Positions 8,635-16,678 of a DNA stretch of 61,049 nt are shown here, in pieces. The position numbers were made by a program, and so were the translations under genes. Under the pieces are notes generated by a model. That model saw only the letters and a list, made by a program, of their open reading frames with translations, was not told where the DNA came from and did no database searches. Origin of the DNA: a bacterium. Its GTDB lineage: Bacteria > Myxococcota > UBA727 > JAUIJE01. Position 1 is the stretch's first letter. Every line of letters starts with the position of its first letter. Location of the stretch: contig JAUIJE010000022.1 in assembly GCA_030431455.1 (NCBI GenBank), positions 1 through 61,049 of the forward strand. Direction: 5' to 3'.

Positions 8635-9264
8635 CTATTCCTGCGCGCGCGGGTCTTCGGGCAGCAGCTCCCGGAGCCGCTCGAGCCCGCGCTTGAGGCG
8701 CATCTTGGCCGCGCTCTCTTTGATGTCGAGCGCCTGGGCCACCTCCTCGACGGACAGGTCAGACACAAACCGCAACACCAAGGCTTGGCGGAGCTTCACC
8801 GGCAGCTGCAGCAACGCCTGGGCGAGGTCGTCGCGCACATCGTCCAATGCCATTTGATCCTCGTCGAGGTGGACGGGCTCGACCTTGCGGGCCTGGGCCG
8901 GGGACAGGCCACTTTGCAGCAACCGGCGAAAAGGCCGCCGCAGGTGGTCGCGGGCGACGTTGGCCGCGATGGTGCACACCCAGGGCCCGAAGGGCCGCCC
9001 TTTTTCAAACCGCCCCAGGGCCTTGTACGCCTTCACAAACGCTTCCTGGGCGACGTCGTGCGCCTCGCTCGGCTCGCCCAACATGCGCAAGGCGGTGGCG
9101 TAGACCCGCGGCTGGTACAGCTGCACGAGGTGGCGGTAGTCGTCCGGGTCCCGCTCCGCGGCCTCGACCAGGCGCGCGTCCCGGGACAGATCGGCCTCGT
9201 CGCGCGGGGCGTCCCCCATCAGCGACAGGCCGAACCAAGGCAGGGACAAGACCGCGCCGGACAC
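8635..9264 (-). CDS. ECF-type RNA polymerase sigma factor
   Basis: A 209-residue sigma-70 family protein with region 2 (VYATALRMLGEPSEAHDVAQEAFVKAY in two parts, followed by PFGPWVCTIAANVARDHLRR) and region 4 (LPVKLRQALVLRFVSDLSVEEVA and the KESAAKMRLKRG helix). This is the RpoE/SigW architecture, lacking regions 1 and 3. The start is a GTG with AAGG 7 bases upstream; TAAGGT exactly 6 bases before it could also be the -10 of a leaderless promoter. An internal ATG at 9219 is possible. A very small membrane protein is encoded divergently and is a candidate partner, but it is much shorter than known anti-sigma factors. Confidence 0.92.
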   Translation of the reverse strand: MSGAVLSLPWFGLSLMGDAPRDEADLSRDARLVEAAERDPDDYRHLVQLYQPRVYATALRMLGEPSEAHDVAQEAFVKAYKALGRFEKGRPFGPWVCTIAANVARDHLRRPFRRLLQSGLSPAQARKVEPVHLDEDQMALDDVRDDLAQALLQLPVKLRQALVLRFVSDLSVEEVAQALDIKESAAKMRLKRGLERLRELLPEDPRAQE

Positions 9265-9276
9265 GGCAAAACCTTA
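9265..9276 (-). promoter_or_regulatory. Possible -10 element directly before the ECF sigma gene
   Basis: TAAGGT (9276-9271), then six bases, then the GTG start. The AAGG in the same hexamer can also serve as a weak ribosome binding site, so the two readings cannot be separated from sequence alone. Confidence 0.35.
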
Positions 9277-9345
9277 TGGGAAACGGGCACCTATGGGAAC
9301 CTTGGCCCCATGTGACCAACCCGGGGCGACAGCCGTATGTTTTGG

Positions 9346-9358
9346 TAGGATGTCTGTG
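9346..9358 (+). promoter_or_regulatory. Possible -10 element before the small membrane protein
   Basis: TAGGAT (9346-9351), then seven bases, then ATG. AGGA inside the hexamer could alternatively act as a ribosome binding site. Confidence 0.3.
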
Positions 9359-9562
9359 ATGGCCGACCCGACCCCTCTCGAATCCGACCTGCGCGACCTG
9401 TCGCGCGTGGCCGTGCCCGCCACCCTCGCCGACGCGGTCATGGCCGACGTCGCGCGCCAGCCGCGGGCCCTGTGGACGCGGTTCGCCATCGGGGCGGCGT
9501 CGTTTGGGATGTGGGCGCTGGTGATTCAGCAAGCGATCGTGTGGACCGCCGGGCGCATCTGA
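9359..9562 (+). CDS. Small single-span membrane protein
   Basis: A 67-residue protein beginning MADPTPLES. Its first 40 residues are amphipathic with an Asp/Arg/Leu-rich helix, and the C-terminal 28 residues form one membrane helix (FAIGAASFGMWALVIQQAIV). In length and layout it resembles very short products encoded next to ECF sigma genes, so an anti-sigma role is conceivable but unproven: no zinc-binding anti-sigma motif is present. AGGA lies 8 bases before the ATG; an in-frame ATG three codons upstream (9350) is possible. It is divergent from the sigma gene with 94 bases between them. Confidence 0.6.
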   Translation: MADPTPLESDLRDLSRVAVPATLADAVMADVARQPRALWTRFAIGAASFGMWALVIQQAIVWTAGRI

Positions 9563-9577
9563 CCGGGGCCGCGCCCC

Positions 9578-10240
9578 CTATTTGATCTTCTGACGCGGGG
9601 TGGAGCGGGGCTTCACGCTGTTCTTTTTGGCCAGGGCCTTGGCCGCGGCCTCGCGCGCGCCCCGGGCCGCTTCCCGGGCCGCGGGTGCAGCCACATTGGA
9701 CTTGTTGCGCAGCGGGGCCGGCCCTTTGTCGGTCTTGGACGACGACGAGGCGGCGGCGGCCCCCCCTCCGCCAAACACCCGGTAGTCAGACCGCCACACC
9801 ATCTCGAACTGCTGCGGGGGCCGCACCGAGGGCAACCGCAAGAACCGAATGCGCTTCTCGTCGCCAAACAGCAGCCCGCGGTCGGTCACGCCGAGCACGT
9901 AGCCGCCGGCGCCGATGCTGTCGCCGTGGCTGATGCGGTACGGCCCGGTGGGGCACACTTCGTTCTTCTTGAGCTCGACCAGGGCGGTCTGGGCCGCGCG
10001 GTCGACGGACACCACCGACAACCCCGCGAGCGACACCGCCTCCGGCTTTTGCCATTTTCCCATGCGGTGGAAGACCCGAAGGGTCTCGCGGTGCTGCTCG
10101 ACGCCGTCGACGGCGTACTGCACCATTTGGCGCTGGCGGGCCCGGCGCTGCTCGCTCCCGAAAATCTGGGGACAGTCGGCGGGGGTGAACACCGACGACG
10201 AAGCGACCGTGGCCGCGAGAACAAACGCAACGCCCGTCAT
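9578..10240 (-). CDS. Exported protein of unknown function
   Basis: A 220-residue protein with an N-terminal signal sequence (MTGVAFVLAATVASSSVF). The middle part (about 20-150) has two cysteines (DCPQIFG and EVCPTGPYRIS) that could form a disulfide, and repeated beta-strand patterns (VLGVTDRGLLFGDEKRIRFL). The C-terminal 70 residues are Ala/Arg/Lys-rich and of low complexity. The start ATG overlaps the cdsA stop in an ATGA arrangement, so it is translationally coupled to cdsA and is the last gene of the uppS-cdsA group. No family is recognised. Confidence 0.75.
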   Translation of the reverse strand: MTGVAFVLAATVASSSVFTPADCPQIFGSEQRRARQRQMVQYAVDGVEQHRETLRVFHRMGKWQKPEAVSLAGLSVVSVDRAAQTALVELKKNEVCPTGPYRISHGDSIGAGGYVLGVTDRGLLFGDEKRIRFLRLPSVRPPQQFEMVWRSDYRVFGGGGAAAASSSSKTDKGPAPLRNKSNVAAPAAREAARGAREAAAKALAKKNSVKPRSTPRQKIK

Positions 10241-11082
10241 GGCCCGATCAGAGGACGGATGGCGACAAGATACAAGAGGGTCCAGGGGGCCACGAAGTAG
10301 ACCGCGTCCACCCGGTCGAGCAGACCGCCGTGGCCGGGGATGATGCCCCCCGAGTCCTTGGTGTCGAACGAGCGCTTGAGCAGGCTCTCGGCCAGGTCGC
10401 CGAGGGGGGCGAGGAAGGCCGCCCCCAGGCCCACCGCGAACACGTCGATGGGGGTCATGGTCCCCGCGCGGGTGCCGAGGGCAAAAAAGAACGCGTAGGG
10501 CAACAGCAACGCCCCCGCGGCGCCGCCCACCGCGCCCTCCCAGGTCTTCTTGGGGGAGACCTTGGGGTAGAGCTTGGTGCGGCCGAAGGCGCGGCCGGCA
10601 AAGTAGGCGCAGGTGTCGTTGGACCACGTGGCGATGAGGGGCAGCCACACCCACGCGGTGTCGAGCATGGTGGCCGGGCCGCTCTCCCCCATTTCGCGCA
10701 GCTTGAACACGGTGACGTGCGCGAGCACGATGTAGGGCACCGCGAAGGCAAGCGCGGCCATGCGGGTCCACACCGTGTCCATGTCCCCGGTGCGCAGGGT
10801 GAACAACAACAGGATGCACAGGGCGGGAATCTCGACGAGCAAAAGCATGGCCGCGGGGTCTGACACCCACATGCCGAGGCCACACGCCGCGACCCCGGAG
10901 AGCACGACCACCGCGCGGGCCAACCGGTCGGGCCCCGCCACAATCTTACTGTATTCGTACAGCGACACCCCGGCCGCGAACACCAGGAAAAAGGCGATGG
11001 CCAGCCCACCGAGGTGCACAATGTAGATGAGCGCGGGAATCAGGATCAGGGCGCTGAGCACCCGGGTGGCCAAGTTGCTCAA
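10237..11082 (-). CDS. cdsA: Phosphatidate cytidylyltransferase
   Basis: A 281-residue polytopic membrane enzyme that makes CDP-diacylglycerol from phosphatidate and CTP, the branch point for phospholipids. The family signature is intact near the C-terminus: SLLKRSFDTKDSGGIIPGHG followed by GLLDRVDA. Seven or eight membrane helices are predicted. The start is TTG at 11082 with GAGG 7 bases upstream. It lies 9 bases after uppS, the usual uppS-cdsA pairing of bacteria. Confidence 0.95.
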   Translation of the reverse strand: MSNLATRVLSALILIPALIYIVHLGGLAIAFFLVFAAGVSLYEYSKIVAGPDRLARAVVVLSGVAACGLGMWVSDPAAMLLLVEIPALCILLLFTLRTGDMDTVWTRMAALAFAVPYIVLAHVTVFKLREMGESGPATMLDTAWVWLPLIATWSNDTCAYFAGRAFGRTKLYPKVSPKKTWEGAVGGAAGALLLPYAFFFALGTRAGTMTPIDVFAVGLGAAFLAPLGDLAESLLKRSFDTKDSGGIIPGHGGLLDRVDAVYFVAPWTLLYLVAIRPLIGP

Positions 11083-11091
11083 AAGAAGCCT

Positions 11092-11886
11092 CTAGGCGCT
11101 CTTGGCGCCTTCGTGGGGAACAAACGCGGCGTCGTTGTACACCGGTCCCCCCTGGAGTTGGGAGGTGGTCAGGCCGAACCGACGCTCCCGCTTCTGGTAG
11201 GCCATCAGGGCCCGGTTGAAGTCTTCGCGGGCAAAATCCGGCCACGCCACTTCGGTGAACACCAACTCCGCGTAGGCCAGCTGCCACATCATGAAGTTGG
11301 AGATGCGCCGCTCGCCGCTGGTGCGGATGAGCAGGTCGGGGTCGGGCATGTCGTGGGTGTCGAGGTGGGCCTTGACCGTCGACTCGTCGATCTCCGCGGG
11401 GTCGATCTCGCCCCGGTCGACGCCCCGGGCGATCTTCTTCAAGGCCCGGGTGATCTCCTCGCGGCCCCCGTACGACAGCGCCAGGGTCAGCCGCATGCCG
11501 TCGAGCCCGGTGGTGGCCTTTTTGCACCCATCGATCATGCGCTGCACGGTCTTGGGCAGCTTCTCGACCACCCCGATGGTCGAGAACTCGATGCCGTTTT
11601 TGATCATCGTGGGGCGCTCTTCGACCAGGTATTCGTGTAGGAGGTCCATCAGGCCCGCGACCTCGTCCGCGGGGCGCCCCCAGTTCTCGCTGCTGAACGC
11701 GAAGAGCGTGAGGTAACGAATGCCGATCTCGCGCGCGTAGGTCACGATGTCCCGCACCGACTTGGCGCCCTGCCGGTGTCCCTCCAGGCGGGGCAAGCCG
11801 CGCTCCTCGGCCCAGCGGCCGTTGCCATCCATGATGATGGCGACGTGGCGCGGCAGGGGTCCGCTTGGGGGTCGAGTGTCGGACAT
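11092..11886 (-). CDS. uppS: Isoprenyl transferase (undecaprenyl diphosphate synthase)
   Basis: A 264-residue cis-prenyltransferase that makes the C55 lipid carrier for peptidoglycan and other surface polymers. Conserved elements are HVAIIMDGNGRWA with the catalytic Asp, the GHRQGAKSV phosphate-binding segment, TLFAFSSENW, and the C-terminal DLLIRTSGERRISNFM. The ATG at 11886 follows GAGAGA; an in-frame GTG five codons upstream is an alternative. It heads the uppS-cdsA-hypothetical group. The 213 bases upstream (11887-12099) contain no gene and no recognisable terminator. Confidence 0.95.
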   Translation of the reverse strand: MSDTRPPSGPLPRHVAIIMDGNGRWAEERGLPRLEGHRQGAKSVRDIVTYAREIGIRYLTLFAFSSENWGRPADEVAGLMDLLHEYLVEERPTMIKNGIEFSTIGVVEKLPKTVQRMIDGCKKATTGLDGMRLTLALSYGGREEITRALKKIARGVDRGEIDPAEIDESTVKAHLDTHDMPDPDLLIRTSGERRISNFMMWQLAYAELVFTEVAWPDFAREDFNRALMAYQKRERRFGLTTSQLQGGPVYNDAAFVPHEGAKSA

Positions 11887-12099
11887 AGTTCTCTCTAGCA
11901 CCCAGGTTGGCGTCTGTCGGCGGCGATCTCGCTGATTTGTCGCATAACCGCCTAAAACAAACGCGTATTCAGCCTACAGTGAAGGTTGAAATCCGACCTC
12001 CGTCAACCGGCGCCCACCCCGCATGCGCACGCCCCCCGACCGGTCTCCGTGGGTGCACAGGTACTTATGTAAGCGTTTTTGTGGCCGGGGTCGCCCGGA

Positions 12100-13137
12100 T
12101 CAGTCGAGGACCGAGTCGTCCGCAAACAGGTCGAGCTCTTCCTCGGACCCGTCGACTTGTGACCCGCGGGTCAGGTCCTTGCGGAGGTCGCTCACGTCCA
12201 GGGCCATGGTCGCCTCCACCGACGGCTCCCCCCGCCGGCGGCGGCTCTGCCGGGCCGGGCGCCGCATCTTCACGTCCGTCTCTTCGCTGTCGTACGCGGC
12301 CGACGCGGACTGCGCGGGAATGAACGCGGTGGCCTCGTCGTCGTCGTCGTCGAAGTCACCGTCCTCGTAGAGCTCCTCATCGCTGGCGAAGGCCGAGGCC
12401 AACTCGCTGTCCTCGAGGGCCGCGGCCAATCCGGGGGGCCGCTCGCCCACCCCGGTGATGGCGTTGAGCGCAGACTGGGGCGCGGGGGCGGTGGCCTGCT
12501 CGTCGACCTCCACCGCCTCGGCCAGCGCATCGAGGGCCACCTGCTCCGAGCACAAGGCCCCGCCCACCTCGGTGACCACCCGGGCGAAGCCGGGGCTCAC
12601 GTCGTCGACGCTCTCGATGAACAGGTCTGGTTCGCGGTCGAGGGCGGCCATCAGGCGCGGCCGCTCCGCGAGCAACGCCTGGTGGCGGTCGGGGGGCATC
12701 TGCACCCGGAGCTTGCGGCGGGCGCGCAGACCGGCGAGGCCCTTGGTCACCAGCTGGCCGATCTCGTCTTCTTCGAGCTTGAGCGGGCGGCCGATGATCT
12801 TCTGCGCGACCTCGAGGGCGAGGATGCGGATGTCCTCGGCGGCCTCGGTGAACCGTTCGGCCCGGCGCCGAAACGCCGCCAATGCTTCTGCAGCGGCCTC
12901 CGCGAACGCCTCGGCCGCGCCCTCGCTCTGGGCCTCCTCGCGCGCCTGGTTGGCCTTCTTTTGGCCGTCGGCGAGGATGCGGTCCTTTTCCGCCTCCGCC
13001 GCCTCGATGAGTTCGGCCGCCTTCTGTTGCGCCCGGTAGACCTCTTTGTCGATGACCTTGCGGTCGGTGCCCACCGCGAGCTTGGCCGGCCGCCGCGCGA
13101 CCTGCTTGCCCCCCCCGCCTTTGATGACGCGCGCCAC
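12100..13137 (-). CDS. FliH/SctL-like stator-type protein, second of a pair, with acidic C-terminal tail
   Basis: A 345-residue protein whose first 215 residues look like the FliH/HrpE/YscL family, the peripheral stalk protein that binds the ATPase of flagellar and type III export systems: a long coiled coil rich in Ala, Glu, Gln and Lys (about 25-100) followed by the alpha/beta domain (about 100-210, IRILALEVAQKIIGR, FIESVDDVSPGFARV). The N-terminus carries VIKGGGG, matching VIKGRG in the neighbouring paralogue. From about residue 230 it continues into an acidic, disordered tail (DFDDDDDEATAF) not found in FliH. Start GTG 13137 has AGGAGA 5 bases upstream. No ATPase or other export genes are present. 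Confidence 0.75.
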   Translation of the reverse strand: MARVIKGGGGKQVARRPAKLAVGTDRKVIDKEVYRAQQKAAELIEAAEAEKDRILADGQKKANQAREEAQSEGAAEAFAEAAAEALAAFRRRAERFTEAAEDIRILALEVAQKIIGRPLKLEEDEIGQLVTKGLAGLRARRKLRVQMPPDRHQALLAERPRLMAALDREPDLFIESVDDVSPGFARVVTEVGGALCSEQVALDALAEAVEVDEQATAPAPQSALNAITGVGERPPGLAAALEDSELASAFASDEELYEDGDFDDDDDEATAFIPAQSASAAYDSEETDVKMRRPARQSRRRRGEPSVEATMALDVSDLRKDLTRGSQVDGSEEELDLFADDSVLD

Positions 13138-13153
13138 GGTCTCTCCTCGTCGG

Positions 13154-13744
13154 CTAGGCGCCGAGCACGCGCCCGAGCTCTTGCAGCTGGGTGTCCAAGG
13201 TGGCGTCGATGACCCCCGACTCGGTCTGGATGAGGATGCCACCGGGGGGAACGTTCTTGTCGATGCGGATCTCAACGCCCCGGGCCATGGACAGCGCGTC
13301 GACGAGCTTTTGCTTTTTTTGACGCAATGTCGCTGCGTTCTTCGGGTTGACCCGCAGGAACACCTCCCGGGCGTCGCTCGCGGTGGACAACGCGGCCACC
13401 GCGATGTCGATCACGGTGTCGCTCCGGGCGTCGATCTCGGCGTTGATGAGGTGCTCGGCGATGGACAGCGCGGTGCGCACCGCCTCGGCCTCGACCTCTT
13501 TGAACATGCGCTGCTCGAGGCCGCGGATTTGTTCGCGCATGTGCTCGGCCTGGTTGAAGCCCTCTTTTTGGCCTTTGTCGTGGCCCTCTTGCACCAGGAC
13601 CGCGGCTTTTTGCTGGGCCTCTTCGACGATGTGCTCGGCGCTCTCTTTGGCCTGGGCCAAAATGGCCCGGGCCTGGGCGTTGGACGGTCGGCTCGACCGC
13701 GACGAGCGCGCCTTGTCTTCCCCTCGGCCCTTGATCACCGGCAT
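13154..13744 (-). CDS. FliH/SctL-like stator-type protein, first of a pair
   Basis: A 196-residue HrpE/YscL/FliH-like protein. A basic N-terminus (MPVIKGRGEDKARSS) leads into a coiled coil (about 25-85) and an alpha/beta C-terminal domain (about 85-195) that ends IDKNVPPGGILIQTESGVID, a strand pattern typical of the family. It stops 16 bases before the second paralogue and begins 51 bases after the zinc-ribbon gene. The ATG at 13744 has no clear Shine-Dalgarno sequence, but TATGGT lies exactly 6 bases upstream. What ATPase it would bind is unknown, because none is encoded in this window. Confidence 0.78.
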   Translation of the reverse strand: MPVIKGRGEDKARSSRSSRPSNAQARAILAQAKESAEHIVEEAQQKAAVLVQEGHDKGQKEGFNQAEHMREQIRGLEQRMFKEVEAEAVRTALSIAEHLINAEIDARSDTVIDIAVAALSTASDAREVFLRVNPKNAATLRQKKQKLVDALSMARGVEIRIDKNVPPGGILIQTESGVIDATLDTQLQELGRVLGA

Positions 13745-13756
13745 GGGCCCACCATA
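13745..13756 (-). promoter_or_regulatory. Possible -10 element for leaderless SctL-like transcript
   Basis: TATGGT (13756-13751), six bases (GGGCCC), then ATG. No Shine-Dalgarno sequence is present between them. Confidence 0.45.
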
Positions 13757-13795
13757 CCCCAACGTCCGGTCCCGCGCGCCTTCGCGGCCCGCGGG

Positions 13796-14434
13796 CTACA
13801 TGTTGCCGAGGTCGGACATCTGGCCGAGCAGGTAGCGCAGCAACCCCGCGATGGCGCCGAGGGCGAGCACGGCCAGGGCCACCTTGAGCGCGGTCCGGCC
13901 GCCTTTGGCCTCCGCCCGCTGGGTCTTGAGGGGGTCGAGCTTGGTCATGGCCAAGGTGAGCACCCGCTGGGTGCCGGCCACGGCCATCGCGTCACCGGCG
14001 TCGGCGTCGCGGGCCCGGCGGTAGGCCTTGCCCGCCAAGGCGAGCTGGTCGGTCAACAGCGCGAACTGTGCAAACTCATTGTGGCGTTTGTCGTCGTGCC
14101 ACCCGTCGCGGCGCAGGGCGCGGAACTTCTCGAGCACCTCCTGCCCGGTCTCGTCGTCCGCGAGGTCGTCCACGTCGAGAGCGGGCAAGGCCAGCGCGGT
14201 GGACGGCGGCGCAGGGTCAGGCGCGGCCGCCGGCGGGGCCGGGTCGTCGGTGGCGGGCGCCGCCGCGGGGGGGGCGACCGCGACCGGTGAGGCCGGCGGG
14301 GTCTCGCCCGCGGGGGCGGGCCCGAGCCAGGTGGTGGCGGCGCAGGCCGGGCAGGTGAGCCCCACCCGGTCGCCGTCGCTGTGCCCGTGCTGGATGTCGA
14401 CGAGCTTGAGGCAGGCCGGGCACTGGGCGATCAC
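13796..14434 (-). CDS. Zinc-ribbon protein with C-terminal membrane anchor
   Basis: A 212-residue protein with an N-terminal zinc ribbon made of two CPAC knuckles (CPACLKL at residue 5 and CPACAATTW about 23 residues later), a Pro/Ala-rich linker (about 40-90), a soluble helical region (about 95-165) and one C-terminal membrane helix (VALAVLALGAIAGLLRYLL). The topology suggests a cytoplasmic zinc ribbon tethered to the inner membrane. The GTG start overlaps the stop of the LppC-like gene (GTGA), so the two are coupled. No precise family is recognised. Confidence 0.75.
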   Translation of the reverse strand: MIAQCPACLKLVDIQHGHSDGDRVGLTCPACAATTWLGPAPAGETPPASPVAVAPPAAAPATDDPAPPAAAPDPAPPSTALALPALDVDDLADDETGQEVLEKFRALRRDGWHDDKRHNEFAQFALLTDQLALAGKAYRRARDADAGDAMAVAGTQRVLTLAMTKLDPLKTQRAEAKGGRTALKVALAVLALGAIAGLLRYLLGQMSDLGNM

Positions 14435-16533
14435 CCTTGGCCGTCTCCGAGGGTGTTGAGGTTCTCGACGAGCTCGAACCGGCCGCGCTTGATTTGGAAG
14501 AACAACGGCTCGGTGGCCGAGTCGCCCACGTCGTCGAAGCGGACCAGGCCGGTGACCCCGGGGAAGTCTTTGACCCCCTGGAGGGCGTCGCGCATCGCGG
14601 CCCGGCTCTTGGGCTGTTTGCCCATCACCGCGACCATGAGGGCCCCCGCGTCGCGGCCGTGGGCCTCGAGCAACCCCGGGGGGGACCGGTGGATCTTTTG
14701 GAACACGGTGACGAACTTTTTGACGTCGGTCTTGCCGCTCTCCGACGAGAAGCCGTCGACAAACAGCGCGCCGTCGATCTGGCGGCCGAGGCGTTTGCCG
14801 AGCTCGGGGTTGTTCCACAGACTGCCGCCGAGCAGCTGCACCGGCCGCGCCTTGCTGTTGGTCGTCTTGCGGTAGGCCTGCACGGTGTACGCGTCGTCGG
14901 TGAGCAGGATGTCCTCGGCGACCAGCGCGGGGACCACGAAGCTCACCGTGCGGTAGTCGTCGGGGATGAGCAGGGCGTCGAAGTCCACGATCGGCTTGAC
15001 CTCGTCGCGGCAGGCCTCGAGCGCCTTTTTGACCTTGTACTTGTCCTCGAGCGCGCGCGCCTCGGAGCGACACGCGGTGTATTGGCCGCGCGCCTCGAGG
15101 TGCAGCCGGCCCACAATGCTCTTGGCCTCTTCGGTGAACGTGGTCTGGTCGTGGGCATAGCTCTCGATCGCGGTGACCTCACCGTTGCGTTTCTCGACCT
15201 CGTCCCAAAAGCCGTTCATCACCTCGACGCCGTAGCTGTGCCGCGGGTACACGATCGCGAACCGCTTGTGGCCGAGGCGTTCCATCGCGAGGGTGGCCAA
15301 GGCCTGGGCTTGTTTGCGCGGGGTAAAGCCCAGCCGGAAGGTCCACCCCGACAGCTCGGCCACGCCTTGCTGGCGCGACAGCGACAGCAGCGGCACCCCG
15401 TACTCGTCGGCGCGCTGGGCGATCGGCAGGGCGGTGTCGAGCAGGATGTCGCCGACGATGGCGATGACGTGGTCGGTCTCGACCAGCTCCTTGACCATGA
15501 CCCCCGCGTGCTGGGGATCGCCTTGGGTGTCGCGCACCACGAAGCGCACCCCCGCGGCCTCGTAGGTGCCGGGCCCGAGCTTCTCCGGAGGTTTGGCCCC
15601 GGCCCCGAGCAACAGCGCGGAGAGCACCCGCTCGCCATAGCCGGCAAACTTGCCGGTCAGGGGCAAGAGCACGCCGATGCTCTTCGCGTCGAGGGCCACA
15701 CGGTTCTCGAGGCGTTTTTGCAGCGCCTTGGCGTCGTCGGCGAAGCGCCCCGTCGGGTACTTGCTCAGGTAGTACTTGAGCCGCTCATCGGCCGAGGCCG
15801 CGTCCCCGAGGTGCAGGTGCACCCGGGCGAGCTTGTACGCCAACACCTCGTCGAGGATGGTGCCGGGCTGGGCCTCGGTCTCCTGCAACCGGCGCAGGTC
15901 GGTGAAGTTCACCCGTTGGTCGATGAGGGCCACGAGCTCGGCCTCGCGCGCGGCCTTCTCGTCGGGGTTGTCGGTGAGGCGGTGGGCTTGGCTCAAATAC
16001 CGAGCGGCTTCGCCCCCCTGCCCTTGGGCGGCCAACTCCCGCGACAGCTTGAGCGCGGCTTCGCGCTTCTCCGCCGGGTCGGGGATGTTCTCGACAATGC
16101 TCTTGAGTGTCGGCGCGGCCGACGCGGCGTCGCCCTGCTCGAGCTGGGACAAGGCGAGGAGGTAGCGGGCCTGGTCCGCGGCGTCGCTGGCCGGGCGCTC
16201 CAGCAGCAGCTGCTCGAGGAGCTTTTGGGCCTGCTCGGGTTGGTCTTGGTCGAGGTGAATCTGGGCCAGCGCGACCATCGCGAAGTCGACCCACGAGGTG
16301 TCGCCGTAGTCGTCGATCAACCGCTTGAGGTCCTGCTCGGCCCCGCTCAGGTCGTCGGCTTTGCGCTTGTCGATCGCCTGTTGGTACAGGGTCTCCGCGA
16401 CCTGTTCGGCGGGCAGCGACTGCCCGTCGACCATCACCATCCGATCCGAACGTTGGGTCCCCTGGGTGGTCTGGCACCCGACCGCCACCATCACCATCAA
16501 CGCCAACGACACGACACTCATGCGACACATCAT
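14431..16533 (-). CDS. LpoA/LppC-like lipoprotein with TPR-type and periplasmic-binding domains
   Basis: A 700-residue lipoprotein (signal peptide with lipobox VAVGC). Residues about 30-270 are helical TPR-like repeats (LAQIHLDQDQPEQAQKLLEQ and similar), and residues about 285-690 form a type 1 periplasmic binding protein fold (IGVLLPLTGKFAGYGERVL, IVGDILLDTALPIA). This arrangement matches LpoA/LppC penicillin-binding-protein activators and the related amide/branched-chain amino acid binding lipoproteins. In LpoA the binding domain activates PBP1a from the outer membrane; whether that holds here is inference. ATG 16533 follows GAGG; two more in-frame ATGs lie within the next four codons. It heads the operon with the zinc-ribbon protein and the two SctL-like proteins. 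Confidence 0.85.
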   Translation of the reverse strand: MMCRMSVVSLALMVMVAVGCQTTQGTQRSDRMVMVDGQSLPAEQVAETLYQQAIDKRKADDLSGAEQDLKRLIDDYGDTSWVDFAMVALAQIHLDQDQPEQAQKLLEQLLLERPASDAADQARYLLALSQLEQGDAASAAPTLKSIVENIPDPAEKREAALKLSRELAAQGQGGEAARYLSQAHRLTDNPDEKAAREAELVALIDQRVNFTDLRRLQETEAQPGTILDEVLAYKLARVHLHLGDAASADERLKYYLSKYPTGRFADDAKALQKRLENRVALDAKSIGVLLPLTGKFAGYGERVLSALLLGAGAKPPEKLGPGTYEAAGVRFVVRDTQGDPQHAGVMVKELVETDHVIAIVGDILLDTALPIAQRADEYGVPLLSLSRQQGVAELSGWTFRLGFTPRKQAQALATLAMERLGHKRFAIVYPRHSYGVEVMNGFWDEVEKRNGEVTAIESYAHDQTTFTEEAKSIVGRLHLEARGQYTACRSEARALEDKYKVKKALEACRDEVKPIVDFDALLIPDDYRTVSFVVPALVAEDILLTDDAYTVQAYRKTTNSKARPVQLLGGSLWNNPELGKRLGRQIDGALFVDGFSSESGKTDVKKFVTVFQKIHRSPPGLLEAHGRDAGALMVAVMGKQPKSRAAMRDALQGVKDFPGVTGLVRFDDVGDSATEPLFFQIKRGRFELVENLNTLGDGQG

Positions 16534-16678
16534 GCGGGCCTCATACGCCTTTTGCCAGAAACCGGCACCCCCGCGCGCCGGGTGGCGCCCCACGAACACA
16601 CGCCCCTATTGCTCGGCGCCGCAACGTGCGCCAGGGCGGAGTCGTTCTCGTTTGCCCAACCATCTTTGAGAGTTCGCT

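Noticed and set aside
9290-9300. GGGAAC/GGGAAAC motifs near the ECF sigma gene as an autoregulated -35
   Set aside because: No matching -10 at the right distance on either strand could be shown.
12100-16533. A type III secretion cluster
   Set aside because: Only the two SctL-like proteins are present; ATPase, ring, export apparatus and needle genes are absent.
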